Below are positions 49,547-58,216 of a stretch of 64,000 bases of DNA, piece by piece. The notes under the pieces were generated by a model. It saw only the letters and a list, made by a program, of their open reading frames with translations, made no database searches and had not been told where the DNA came from. Position numbers and translations under genes: made by a program. Position 1 is the first letter of the stretch. Every line of letters begins with the position of its first letter. Location: NCBI RefSeq assembly GCF_023715535.1, contig NZ_JAMBOI010000009.1, positions 28,912 through 92,911 of the forward strand, read 5' to 3'. Origin of the DNA: Sporosarcina luteola. GTDB taxonomy: Bacteria > Bacillota > Bacilli > Bacillales_A > Planococcaceae.

Positions 49547-51130
49547 GTGACCGCCTTGTTCAAAGATCAGCGTTTTATTGATTATAATGCGTCAGGGTTT
49601 CGGAAGGATATGCTTTCGGGGATTACTGTCGGTATTGTAGCCATTCCACTTGGGATGGCTTTTGCAATTGCTTCGGGCGTCAAACCGGAGTATGGCTTGT
49701 ACACGACGATCATCGCCGGGTTCTTAGTCGCTCTCTTAGGAGGATCCCGTTTTCAGATCGCTGGTCCAACCGGCGCATTCATCCCGATTCTTCTTGCAAT
49801 CGTCCTTCAATACGGCTATGAAGATCTCTTGATAGCAGGGTTTCTGGCCGGTATTTTCCTTGTTATCATGAGCTTTGCAGGCATCAGTAATCTCATTCAT
49901 TTCGTTCCCCGTTCCGTAACAATCGGGTTCACTTCAGGAATTGCAATTATCATTTTCACAGGGCAATTCGGGAACTTCCTTGGCCTGTCCGGACTCGAGA
50001 GCAAGGAGTTCTTTCACGAAAATATGATTGATGTCGCCAAGCATCTTCATACGCTGAACATTTTCAGTGTGCTCACCTCGATAATTGGGCTGGCGTTGAT
50101 CTTTATCTTGCCGAAAGTCGCCCCTCGTGTTCCGTTGCTGCTCTTCGCTCTTTTGATTCCAACTGTATTATCTGTCTTGTTCTACCCAGGAAAAGTGGAA
50201 ACGATCGGCACAGCATTCGGAGGAATTCCACAATCATTGCCCGGCTTTCAATTTCCCCAAATCACGTTATCCAAGCTCGTCAGTCTTTGGCAGCCCGCGT
50301 TGATCATCGCTGCACTCGGCGCGATTGAATCGCTGTTGTCTGCAGTCGTTGCGGATGGAATGAAAGAAGGACCGAAGCATGATTCAAAGAGGGAATTATT
50401 CGGGCAAGGAATCGCGAATATCATTTCGCCGTTATTCGGGGGCATCCCCGCGACGGGAGCGATTGCAAGAACTGCTACCAATGTCCGGTCAGGTGCTGTC
50501 AGCCCGGTTTCCGGCATGGTGCAAAGCATTTTCGTCTTATTGTTCATTTTGGTTTTCGCCCCATTCGCCTCTTATATTCCTTTGGCTGCGATGGCGCCTA
50601 TTTTAATGTTTGTTGCTTGGAATATGAGTGCGCGAAAGGCTTTTGTTCATATTTTGTCTGTCAGATCGGGCGATTCTATTGTACTGATGACGACATTCTT
50701 GCTCACGATTTTCATTAATTTGACAGTTGCTGTCCAGGTCGGCATCCTGTTGGCCGCACTTTCCTTCTTGCGAAAGATGAGCGGCAAGCTGTATATTACG
50801 ACGGAGAATCTTTCGGAAGTAGAGATTCACAAGTTCGGAGAGGAAGTATCCAAATTCATCATTGAAGGACCGTTATTTTTCGGCACGGCAAAGGTGTTTG
50901 AAGACAGGATGCCCGAAATCCTTTCAAGTGGAACATCCATTATCATTTTGGATTTGGAACACCTCTCCATGATTGACGCGACGGGTGAGGCAGCGCTATC
51001 CGCGTTGTTGGATGGTGCCAACAAACAGAATGTAAGAATCATAGTGAAGAAATTGCCTAAGCAGAAGCTTTCATTGTTTAAAAAGAGCGGACTATATGAT
51101 CGGATCGGTGAAGAGAATTTCTTTATGTGA
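49547..51130 (+). CDS. SulP-family anion transporter with STAS domain
   Basis: About 527 residues: a SulP membrane domain (DMLSGITVGIVAIPLGMAFA; IAGPTGAFIPILLAIV; PLFGGIPATGAIARTATNVR) with about 12-14 helices, and a C-terminal STAS domain (about 425-527; IIILDLEHLSMIDATGEAAL). SulP proteins carry sulfate, bicarbonate or other anions, driven by H+ or Na+. Which ion is used cannot be told; no carbonic anhydrase or sulfur gene is adjacent. The start is uncertain: GTG 49547 preceded by GGAAG, or a TTG five codons later. The longer frame from 49490 begins before the promoter -10. Confidence 0.88.
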   Translation: MTALFKDQRFIDYNASGFRKDMLSGITVGIVAIPLGMAFAIASGVKPEYGLYTTIIAGFLVALLGGSRFQIAGPTGAFIPILLAIVLQYGYEDLLIAGFLAGIFLVIMSFAGISNLIHFVPRSVTIGFTSGIAIIIFTGQFGNFLGLSGLESKEFFHENMIDVAKHLHTLNIFSVLTSIIGLALIFILPKVAPRVPLLLFALLIPTVLSVLFYPGKVETIGTAFGGIPQSLPGFQFPQITLSKLVSLWQPALIIAALGAIESLLSAVVADGMKEGPKHDSKRELFGQGIANIISPLFGGIPATGAIARTATNVRSGAVSPVSGMVQSIFVLLFILVFAPFASYIPLAAMAPILMFVAWNMSARKAFVHILSVRSGDSIVLMTTFLLTIFINLTVAVQVGILLAALSFLRKMSGKLYITTENLSEVEIHKFGEEVSKFIIEGPLFFGTAKVFEDRMPEILSSGTSIIILDLEHLSMIDATGEAALSALLDGANKQNVRIIVKKLPKQKLSLFKKSGLYDRIGEENFFM

Positions 51131-51198
51131 TTTTTATTATCCGTTCACTATTATAAAACACTCCATCTACAGGGACTGCCCCGTAGATGGAGTGTTTT

Positions 51199-52302
51199 TC
51201 ATCTAACAAATGAAGCTTTCGCCAATGTCGCCGCCAGCACTTTAGCACCTATACCGAGAGCATCCCGGTTGAATGTCATGTACGGATGATGAAGGCCAGG
51301 TCCTAAGTCTGCACCTACGCCGATCATAGCGGCTTTCAGATCAGGATTGTGTATCGTATAGAAATGGAAGTCATCGCTTCCGGATGTGATAATTGCTGGC
51401 GCGAATGCCTCTTCGCCGACCGATTCTAAAATCGCTTCTTTTGCAATCGAAGCGGCTTCCTCGGACACTTCCGCTGCAGGCGTATAATCCGACCAGTTCA
51501 ATTCGATGTCTACGCCGTGAAGCTCGGCAATTGAATGGATTCCCGCATCGATGCGTTCCTTCAGTTCATTCAGCACCGAATTCGATTGTGCCCGTGCATC
51601 GATTGCAAACAGGGCATTTCCAGGGATAATGTTCAGACTATCGCCACCGGCCTGGACTTTCGTCAGTTTGGCGGAATACGCTTCATATGGAGAAAAGTAT
51701 ATCGTTTTCAGGAATTGGGCAATCGCGAAAATCGGGTCGAGTGCATTTTTCCCTTGCTGCGGTCTCGCTCCATGAGCATCAGCCCCTTTCACTTTCCCTT
51801 CGAGGAAAATCGCTGCGCCGTGATGAATGGCAGGAGATACCTTGCCAAAAGGGATTTCTTCCTGTGGTCTAAGATGGACACCGAATAAATGGGAAACACC
51901 ATCAATGGCTCCCCTTTCAATCATCGATTTCGCGCCATTCCCCTATTCCTCCGCTGGCTGGAAAATGAACCGGATGCGGCTTCCGAGCGGTTGTTTCTGC
52001 AAATAGGAAAGTGCCCCGAGAACCATCGACAGATTGGCATCATGCCCGCACGAATGGTTTGCACGCAAAACACCGTCCACTTCTTGCCAGAGCGCGTCAA
52101 TGTCGGCACGGACCGCGATGATTCGGTCCCCTTCCCCGATTTCTGCCACTACGCCTGTCACATCATCGAATGTATGATGTTTCACGTTCATTTCCGTGAG
52201 GATTTCTGCTATCTTTTTCGTCGTTTCGACTTCTTTCCAGCTGATTTCAGGATTAGCATGAAAATGTTCGAACCATTCCCCGATTTGTTTTTCTATGGAC
52301 AT
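51199..52302 (-). pseudogene. M20-family peptidase/amidohydrolase with an in-frame stop
   Basis: One continuous frame of 368 codons encodes an M20D metallopeptidase but has a TAG at 51943-51945. Before it: [36 protein letters not shown] and FIFQPAEE. After it: GNGAKSMIERGAID, LFGVHLRPQEEIPFGK and ITSGSDDFHFYTI. Relatives have lysine or another residue where the TAG stands (QPAEEKG...). A single base change therefore broke an otherwise intact gene; suppression or a base error cannot be excluded. A close relative of the intact M20 gene at 30984 in type, though clearly a different subgroup. Confidence 0.85.
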
Positions 52303-52375
52303 TGGTATCTCTCCTATACTAGTTTCTTCTTTTATTCAGAATATCGTAAACTGAGAAAGAATAATAGATGCAGTT

Positions 52376-52470
52376 ATGCGTCAATTATTCGATTTATGCG
52401 TATTTGGCGGCGTTTATGCGTTTTTAGTGGCCTTTATGCGCTAGTTTTGAGATTTATGCGTATTTGAGGG
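52376..52470. repeat. 20-bp tandem repeat array, ATGCG family (copy 2)
   Basis: ATGCG occurs at 52376, 52396, 52416, 52436 and 52456, an exact 20-bp period, with TTTATGCG in four of the five. The unit is like ATGCGTATTTGGCGGCGTTT, the same family as at 19151, 33 kb away. It lies between the murJ terminator and the start of the broken M20 gene. Confidence 0.85.
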
Positions 52471-52480
52471 AAATCGAAAA

Positions 52481-52510
52481 AAACCGCGCGCAGATGGACT
52501 GCGGCGGGAT
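52481..52510 (-). terminator. Terminator of murJ
   Basis: On the minus strand CCGC-CGCAG / CTGCG-CGCGG stem followed by seven T, five bases past the murJ stop. Confidence 0.75.
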
Positions 52511-52514
52511 ATTT

Positions 52515-53801
52515 TTATAACTTCCATTTCACTCTTGCATAGATGACAAGCATGAGTAGGTTGATGGCCGAGCTGATGACAGTTCCGTATGCGATTGCGG
52601 GAGCGCCCATGGAATCGATCAGGAAATAGATGATTGCGATGTTGATGCCGAGCACGCTGACGAGGCTGAAAATGACCGGCAGCATTGAATTCCCTTTTGC
52701 GTAATAAAAACGGGTCACGTACGTATTTGCGGCCAGGAAGAACATTGACAACGCGAACACTTTGAAAATCGGAACTGTAATCAACACCGACGCTTCGTCG
52801 AATTCTCCTCGTTCGAAAATGAGGCGGACGAGCGGAGCCGCGAAGAAATAGGCGACAGCCGTTGCAGGTCCAATTAATGCCGCTAATAAAAGCATTCCTT
52901 TTTTGTACAGTTTCCGTATCGTTTCATGATCTCCTTCGCCTTCCTTCTTGCTTAGCATCGGATAGATGACGGTCGTAACAGCGGTCATCATGATCGCTTG
53001 CGGGAAGTTGGCCAGCTTGGATGCGTAGTTGACAGCAGAGATGGCACCTTCACTTAATCCAGCGGCAGCAACTCTATAAATAAATGCATAAAACTGCATC
53101 GATGCACCGCCGAGTAAGATTGGCAAAGCGATGACCCATACCCGTTTTACATCTTCCGATTTGCCTAGAGCAGGCTTTAGTGAATACAGCTTGCTGCGCT
53201 TAATTCCAACGAATAAGAAAATCCCCATAAGCACTGCACTTAGCAATGCACCAATCCCGTACGCTGTCGGACCATACCAAGGGACGAGCGGAGCGGAAAT
53301 GATGACGAATGCTGCGTTGTAAACGAGGATGGCGATGCTGGATAGCTTGAATTTGTCGTTCAAATTCAATAATCCGCTCATCCATGTCGATAGGACGAGG
53401 ATGATCGTCGAAGGCATCATCCAAAGGAATATCGGAAACGCCAATTCAAATTGCGCAGGCGTCAATTTATTTTGGAAAGAAAGCCGTAACAATGGTTCTG
53501 CAAAAATGACGGCTAGCACCGTGATGATTGTCGCAGCCATGAGAACTGAAGTGAACATTCTCCGTACAAAAATTGCTTTTTCGGTTTTGGAGGAATGATA
53601 GACGGAAATGAAAGCTGTTGTCAGTCCGCCGCCTACAACTAGGTAAATGAAATTCGGAATCGTATAGGCAGTTGCAATCGCGTCCGCCGCTGCACTTGTC
53701 CCAAACTGTTGCCCGATGACCACTTCCCGGAGAAAGCCGAAGAGCCGCGCAACGATATTGATAATGGCGACTGTGCCGATGATTTTCATCATTTTACTCA
53801 T
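52515..53801 (-). CDS. murJ: MurJ/MviN-family lipid flippase
   Basis: A 428-residue integral membrane protein of the MOP superfamily with about 12 helices. Family markers: IINIVARLFGFLREVVIGQQ at the start, TAYTIPNFIYLVVGGGLTTAF (charged-proline loop 1) and LIFERGEFDEASV near 330. It is shorter than the 500-plus residues of classic MurJ with 14 helices, so it may instead flip a secondary wall polymer or exopolysaccharide precursor. Its start overlaps the glycosyltransferase stop (ATGA). That pairing favours polymer export; lipid II flipping remains possible. Confidence 0.85.
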   Translation of the reverse strand: MSKMMKIIGTVAIINIVARLFGFLREVVIGQQFGTSAAADAIATAYTIPNFIYLVVGGGLTTAFISVYHSSKTEKAIFVRRMFTSVLMAATIITVLAVIFAEPLLRLSFQNKLTPAQFELAFPIFLWMMPSTIILVLSTWMSGLLNLNDKFKLSSIAILVYNAAFVIISAPLVPWYGPTAYGIGALLSAVLMGIFLFVGIKRSKLYSLKPALGKSEDVKRVWVIALPILLGGASMQFYAFIYRVAAAGLSEGAISAVNYASKLANFPQAIMMTAVTTVIYPMLSKKEGEGDHETIRKLYKKGMLLLAALIGPATAVAYFFAAPLVRLIFERGEFDEASVLITVPIFKVFALSMFFLAANTYVTRFYYAKGNSMLPVIFSLVSVLGINIAIIYFLIDSMGAPAIAYGTVISSAINLLMLVIYARVKWKL

Positions 53802-54898
53802 TTGACGTTCTTTCCTTTCGACACAGCGTCATAGATTGCCGTAAGTCGTTCGGCAATGACATCATACGTATGCTCTGCAACTTTTTCATTCGCTATTTTT
53901 CTTCTTGATTCCGACGGCTCTTCCAACGCTTGTTTCAAGCCTTCTGCAAGAGATCCGGAATTTTTCGGTTCAACGAGAATACCAGCTTCATTGCCAAGCA
54001 GGAAGGAAAGACCTCCGACGTCACTTCCGACGACCGTGGTTCCGACCGCCATTGCTTCGAGGGCGACGAGTCCGAATCCTTCGTGGTGGGAAGGCAATAC
54101 GAAAACGTCCGCGGCAGCTATCCATTTTGCAATCTCCTTCTGCGGCAACGGTTCCTGATGGGAGATCCGGACATCTTTCGACAGCAGCCGCTTCGCCAAT
54201 GTCTCCATAAATGCCCCGTCTTTGCTTGAGCCGATCAAATGAAGGGTTGATTCAGGATGACTTTTGCGCACAATGTCGAACGCATCGACAAGCTCGAGCA
54301 CCCCTTTCGCCTCGATCATATTGCCGACAAATAATAGAAGCTTCTCATTCGAAGGGATGTCCAACTCTCTACGCGCTACTTCCTTCGTCATCGGTTTGAA
54401 GATTTCCGTATCCACACCCATGCTCATGACATGGACGCGCTCCTCTCTCACCCCGAATTTTCCCACGACATCGTGCTTCAATCTTTCCCCTACCGTAATG
54501 ATAGCATCTGCCCCTTGGAGCACTTTGCGGGTATAACCTGCAATCCGCTCACTTTTTGCAGCCATTTTGTCGATATCGCCGCCGTGCACCGTCACGACAT
54601 ATGGAATTCCGAAAAACTTCTTTCCTATTAATGATAGGACGCCTGTCGGAAATGCGTAATGCGCATGCGTCAATAATAGATGTTTTTTATGTCGTACTAA
54701 AAAGCCGATTGATTTCAGGAACCAGGCCAAGTATTTTTTCAATGTGGCGGATTTCCCTTTGCCCGGCTCATCAATAGCAATGAGATCCACTTGAATTCCT
54801 TTTGAGCGCAACAGCTCCACTTGGTTTTTGACAAAAATCCCATATGTCGGGTGCTTCTCCGACGGGTACATATTGCTGAATACAGCGATTCTGCGCAT
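53798..54898 (-). CDS. Glycosyltransferase family 4 protein
   Basis: A 366-residue GT-B enzyme. The N-terminal fold opens RRIAVFSNMYPSEKHPTYGI and has VVTVHGGDID; the C-terminal fold carries the family donor-site motif HHEGFGLVALEAMAVGTTVV (E-x7-E) at about 278-297. It transfers a sugar from a nucleotide donor to a lipid-linked or polymer acceptor; donor and acceptor are unknown. It is co-transcribed with the MurJ-like flippase, so it probably builds the sugar chain that protein exports. An extended -10 (TGATATAAT, minus strand, about 54958-54950) is upstream. Confidence 0.88.
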   Translation of the reverse strand: MRRIAVFSNMYPSEKHPTYGIFVKNQVELLRSKGIQVDLIAIDEPGKGKSATLKKYLAWFLKSIGFLVRHKKHLLLTHAHYAFPTGVLSLIGKKFFGIPYVVTVHGGDIDKMAAKSERIAGYTRKVLQGADAIITVGERLKHDVVGKFGVREERVHVMSMGVDTEIFKPMTKEVARRELDIPSNEKLLLFVGNMIEAKGVLELVDAFDIVRKSHPESTLHLIGSSKDGAFMETLAKRLLSKDVRISHQEPLPQKEIAKWIAAADVFVLPSHHEGFGLVALEAMAVGTTVVGSDVGGLSFLLGNEAGILVEPKNSGSLAEGLKQALEEPSESRRKIANEKVAEHTYDVIAERLTAIYDAVSKGKNVK

Positions 54899-55266
54899 TC
54901 ATTCTCATCCAATCTATAGTAAGTCTTTATAGTGTCTACACATTGAACGATTATATCATAAGAATGTTTCTTTCATTTTGTAACACGTACGTCATATACC
55001 CTTCTCTCTATTATAATAATCAGGGTGAAATACCTAATAAAATGATGAATGTTGATGAATTACAGTAATTTATCATTACAAAAATCATTTTCCACAAAGT
55101 GTACGCTGTTAAAAAACGTTGATATGAGTGCATTTTCGACATCGGGCAAATAATGTAATGCTATTGTAATGTAACTGTAACCGAAATGAAGGTTTAGCTA
55201 TGGTAGGATGTTCTCAGATAAAGCACACTGTATTTCAAACGTGCGAAAGGGGAATTTGGGAACCAT
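54899..55266. promoter_or_regulatory. Divergent regulatory region with triple WalR-type box (55154-55181)
   Basis: TGTAAT (55154-55159), TGTAAT (55165-55170) and TGTAAC (55176-55181) are in exact 11-bp steps, matching TGTWAH-N5-TGTWAH twice. They lie about 85-110 bases before the NlpC/P60-SLH start. On the other side, TATAAT with TG one base upstream (minus strand, 54955-54950) forms an extended -10 for the glycosyltransferase operon. No gene is seen in the 368 bases. Confidence 0.6.
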
Positions 55267-56160
55267 ATGAAGAAGTATTTTATGTCGCTTTTTGCATGCC
55301 TTTTGATTTCTACATCCGTACAAGCCATGGCCTCAGCGAATTCACCGACTTCGCTCGTAAGTACAGCGCGGACCTACGTAGGAACACCATATGCCTATGG
55401 AGGCACAACCACTTCCGGATTCGACTGCTCAGGATATACGCAATACGTCTTTAAAAAACAAGGGATTTCAATCCCAAGATCGACTGGCGAACAGTTTGCT
55501 ATGGGAACAGCTGTTAACAAAAGCGATCTGAAAACTGGTGATCTCGTATTCTTCAACACTATCGGGAATAGAGTTTCACACGTCGGAATCTATATCGGTT
55601 CCAACAGATTCATCCACGCTTCGACATCTAAAGGCGTCATGGTTTCTTCCGTCAATGACCCTGCATACTGGGGCAAACGTTATTTAGGTGCCCGTCGTGT
55701 TGCAGATTTCAAGAACGACAAAACAGTCGCCTTTGAAGAACCGACTGTAGCTCCCGACTATGTATCTCGTGCCAGAATAGCAGAGACGCTCGTCAAAGAG
55801 CTTGGACTTGAATCTGATGTTGCTGCTGTAACATTCACCGATGTACCCGCGGATCACCCGCAATATGAAGCAATCTCGAAAGTGTCAAGCGCCGGACTAT
55901 TCTCCGGTAATGAAGGGAAATTCAATCCCGATGATTCATTGACTCGTGCACATATGGCAAAAATCATTGTGGAAGCATTTGAGCTTAAAGGTTCTGTATC
56001 AACTTCCTATAGTGATGTGCCTGCAAATCATTGGGCTAATGAATATATCAATATACTAGCCTATAATAATATTGCCAGCGGATATGAAGATGGATCATTC
56101 GGTCTTAACGATAAGTTGACTGAAAAGCAATTCCAGAAGATCCTTGATCGTCTCCATTAA
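55267..56160 (+). CDS. NlpC/P60 endopeptidase with C-terminal SLH domains
   Basis: A 297-residue exported enzyme. Signal peptide of about 24 residues; NlpC/P60 domain (about 27-150) with C54 (GFDCSGYTQYV), H105 (VSHVGIYIG) and H117 (FIHASTS); then two SLH repeats (about 190-297; TFTDVPADHPQYEAISKVSS, YSDVPANHWANEYINILAYN) that dock on pyruvylated secondary wall polymer. SLH proteins usually carry three repeats, so the set may be incomplete or a third one degenerate at about 155-190. It cuts stem peptides at the wall surface. Likely SecA2/SlaP export is an inference. A triple WalR-type box is upstream. Confidence 0.92.
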   Translation: MKKYFMSLFACLLISTSVQAMASANSPTSLVSTARTYVGTPYAYGGTTTSGFDCSGYTQYVFKKQGISIPRSTGEQFAMGTAVNKSDLKTGDLVFFNTIGNRVSHVGIYIGSNRFIHASTSKGVMVSSVNDPAYWGKRYLGARRVADFKNDKTVAFEEPTVAPDYVSRARIAETLVKELGLESDVAAVTFTDVPADHPQYEAISKVSSAGLFSGNEGKFNPDDSLTRAHMAKIIVEAFELKGSVSTSYSDVPANHWANEYINILAYNNIASGYEDGSFGLNDKLTEKQFQKILDRLH

Positions 56161-56295
56161 TAGCCTAAAGCCAGGTGTTCCGTTTATTGGACACCTGGCT
56201 TTTTTCAAAACAACTCTATGAAAATAGTAAATTTCATATAGATTTACTTGATGAATACTGGTAAACTTAATTTACATCAAATTTAGGAGGACACC

Positions 56296-58023
56296 ATGAA
56301 AACGTTTAAATGGGCAGCTGTTGCATTACTGTTTTTCGCTCTTGTTTCCATCGTCCCTGGACATTCCTCGGCGCAGTTCAAATTCTCGGATATCTCACCT
56401 GACAAGGAATATTTTGATCAAGTTCATTACATAGCTGAGCTCGGCATCGTCAATAAAGCCGACAAGTTCAATCCCGGCAATAATTTGACGCGTGCCCATG
56501 CAGCAAAAATGCTTGTCATCGCTTCTGGAAATGCGGACATGCCTACGCCAAAAGTCCAATTCAAGGATCTTAAGCCCGGTACAGAGCAATATAAGTTCGC
56601 CAGCCGCGCAGTAGAACTCGGGTATTTCAAGAAGAAAGCCGATGGAAGCTTCGGACCGAATGAAAAATTGAAACGGGATGAAATGGGTTATGCCCTTTCT
56701 GTCGCTTTCAATCTTTCCCAGTCACCTACTGTCGACAAGCCGCTAATGCTCACTGACATGAAAGACCATCCTTTCGCAAAAGAAATCAACGGTTTGTATT
56801 ATGGTGGCGTTTCTCAAGGTGATGCAGGAAGATTCCTTCCGAAAGATTACTTGACTCGTTCGCAATTCGCATTATTTGTAGCACGTGCATTGAATGATGA
56901 TTACAAGCTTACGGTAAAATTGCCTGAACAGACTTCTAGAACTTATTTCGCGAAAGTCGCTACTGGCGGAGACAACTTGAATGTCCGTACGCACCCTGCA
57001 GTTACCGGTGATGTCGTCACTCGGTTGAAAGACGGAGAGATCGTCGAAGTCATCGGACAGACAGGCGATTGGCTGCTCGTTCTCATTGACGGTGCGGACG
57101 GCTATATCCATAGCCGGTACACAGTTGAAGTAGGAACTCAAGCACCATCCGATGATGATGTTGCAACCGATGAGCCGGACGAGCCTGAAGTGTCCGAGCC
57201 TGAAATTACAGAACCGGAAGTCACTGAACCCGAGGAGGAGCCGAACACCCCCTCCCCTACAACTGGATTGATCGGAAAAGTGACGACAAATGTTTTGAAC
57301 GTACGAAAATCACCTGATGGCACATCCGCGGTCGTAGCAAAGCTATCCCTCAACCAAAAGGTGAATATCGAATCAATAAACGGCAACTGGGCTAAAATTA
57401 ATTTGCAAAGTGGTCCTGGTTATGTCCATAAAAACTATTTGAAGCTCATCAACCAGTCAGGCAATGTATTGAAGGACCGTATTATCGTCATCGATGCTGG
57501 CCATGGCGGGAAAGACCCTGGTGCTACCAGCAATAAATTAAGTGAAAAGACGGTTGTTTTAAAAGTAGCTAAGCTAGTAGAAGCGAAGCTCAAGAATGCA
57601 GGAGCAAAAGTATTGTTGACACGATCGGACGACACGTTCCTATCATTGGAACAACGTACCGCTTATGCTAAAAAACATTATGCAGAGACATTCGTTTCCA
57701 TCCATGTAAATGCGGCAGGCTCGTCTGCAGCTAAAGGCGCGGAAGTTTTCTATGACTCTTCCACGAATCCGAATGCTAAAGAGAGTAAACTGTTGGCAAG
57801 CAAGATTCAATCCAACTTGGTGAAAAACGCTAACATGTCAGACCGCGGAGTCAAAGACCAACGTTTCTATGTCATTCGAAATAACAATGTTGCTGCTGTC
57901 CTAGTTGAACTTGGTTTCATTACAAATCCTGATGATTTCAAGAAATTATCAAGCGAACAATATATGGAACTTTACGCCGAAGCCATCTATCAAGGGCTTG
58001 TACAATACTACGCAGCACCATGA
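56296..58023 (+). CDS. SLH - SH3b - N-acetylmuramoyl-L-alanine amidase
   Basis: A 575-residue wall enzyme. Signal peptide to about 26; three SLH repeats (about 28-205; FSDISPDKEYFDQVHYIAEL, FNPGNNLTRAHAAKM); a bacterial SH3 domain (about 215-285; NLNVRTHPAVTGDVVTRL); an acidic Pro/Glu linker; a second SH3 domain (about 318-387); and an Amidase_3 domain (about 394-573) with zinc ligands in IDAGHGGKDPG, the next Glu (SEKTVVLK), SIHVNA and the catalytic Glu in VLVELGF. It cuts the bond between MurNAc and L-Ala. GGAGG precedes the ATG. SLH at the N-terminus is the reverse of its neighbours. Confidence 0.94.
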   Translation: MKTFKWAAVALLFFALVSIVPGHSSAQFKFSDISPDKEYFDQVHYIAELGIVNKADKFNPGNNLTRAHAAKMLVIASGNADMPTPKVQFKDLKPGTEQYKFASRAVELGYFKKKADGSFGPNEKLKRDEMGYALSVAFNLSQSPTVDKPLMLTDMKDHPFAKEINGLYYGGVSQGDAGRFLPKDYLTRSQFALFVARALNDDYKLTVKLPEQTSRTYFAKVATGGDNLNVRTHPAVTGDVVTRLKDGEIVEVIGQTGDWLLVLIDGADGYIHSRYTVEVGTQAPSDDDVATDEPDEPEVSEPEITEPEVTEPEEEPNTPSPTTGLIGKVTTNVLNVRKSPDGTSAVVAKLSLNQKVNIESINGNWAKINLQSGPGYVHKNYLKLINQSGNVLKDRIIVIDAGHGGKDPGATSNKLSEKTVVLKVAKLVEAKLKNAGAKVLLTRSDDTFLSLEQRTAYAKKHYAETFVSIHVNAAGSSAAKGAEVFYDSSTNPNAKESKLLASKIQSNLVKNANMSDRGVKDQRFYVIRNNNVAAVLVELGFITNPDDFKKLSSEQYMELYAEAIYQGLVQYYAAP

Positions 58024-58029
58024 TGAATT

Positions 58030-58070
58030 AAGCCGGAAAGAAGTATATATACTTCTTTCCGGCTTTTTCT
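58030..58070 (+). terminator. Terminator of the SLH amidase
   Basis: A perfect 18-bp inverted repeat, AAGCCGGAAAGAAGTATA with its complement (58030-58065), is followed by TTTCT. Confidence 0.88.
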
Positions 58071-58133
58071 ATGAATCTACAAATTTACGGAAAATTCATT
58101 TGTCCTTTAATAGTGATAATGATAAACTTAAAT

Positions 58134-58147
58134 GGAAAACGTTTTCA
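58134..58147 (+). promoter_or_regulatory. Candidate cre site upstream of the SLH 5'-nucleotidase
   Basis: GGAAAACGTTTTCA matches the cre consensus TGWAANCGNTNWCA except at the first base and is part of a longer palindrome. It lies 70 bases before the ATG, so CcpA repression is possible. Confidence 0.35.
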
Positions 58148-58216
58148 TCATTATTCCAGCTTTGTAAATTATATTGGAATACTGATGCTCAAAAACCCAT
58201 AAAAGGAAGGTGCATT

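Noticed and set aside
57905..58216. 104-residue N-terminal extension of the 5'-nucleotidase
   Set aside because: It overlaps the amidase gene and a strong terminator; a signal peptide begins at 58217 after AAGGAAGG.
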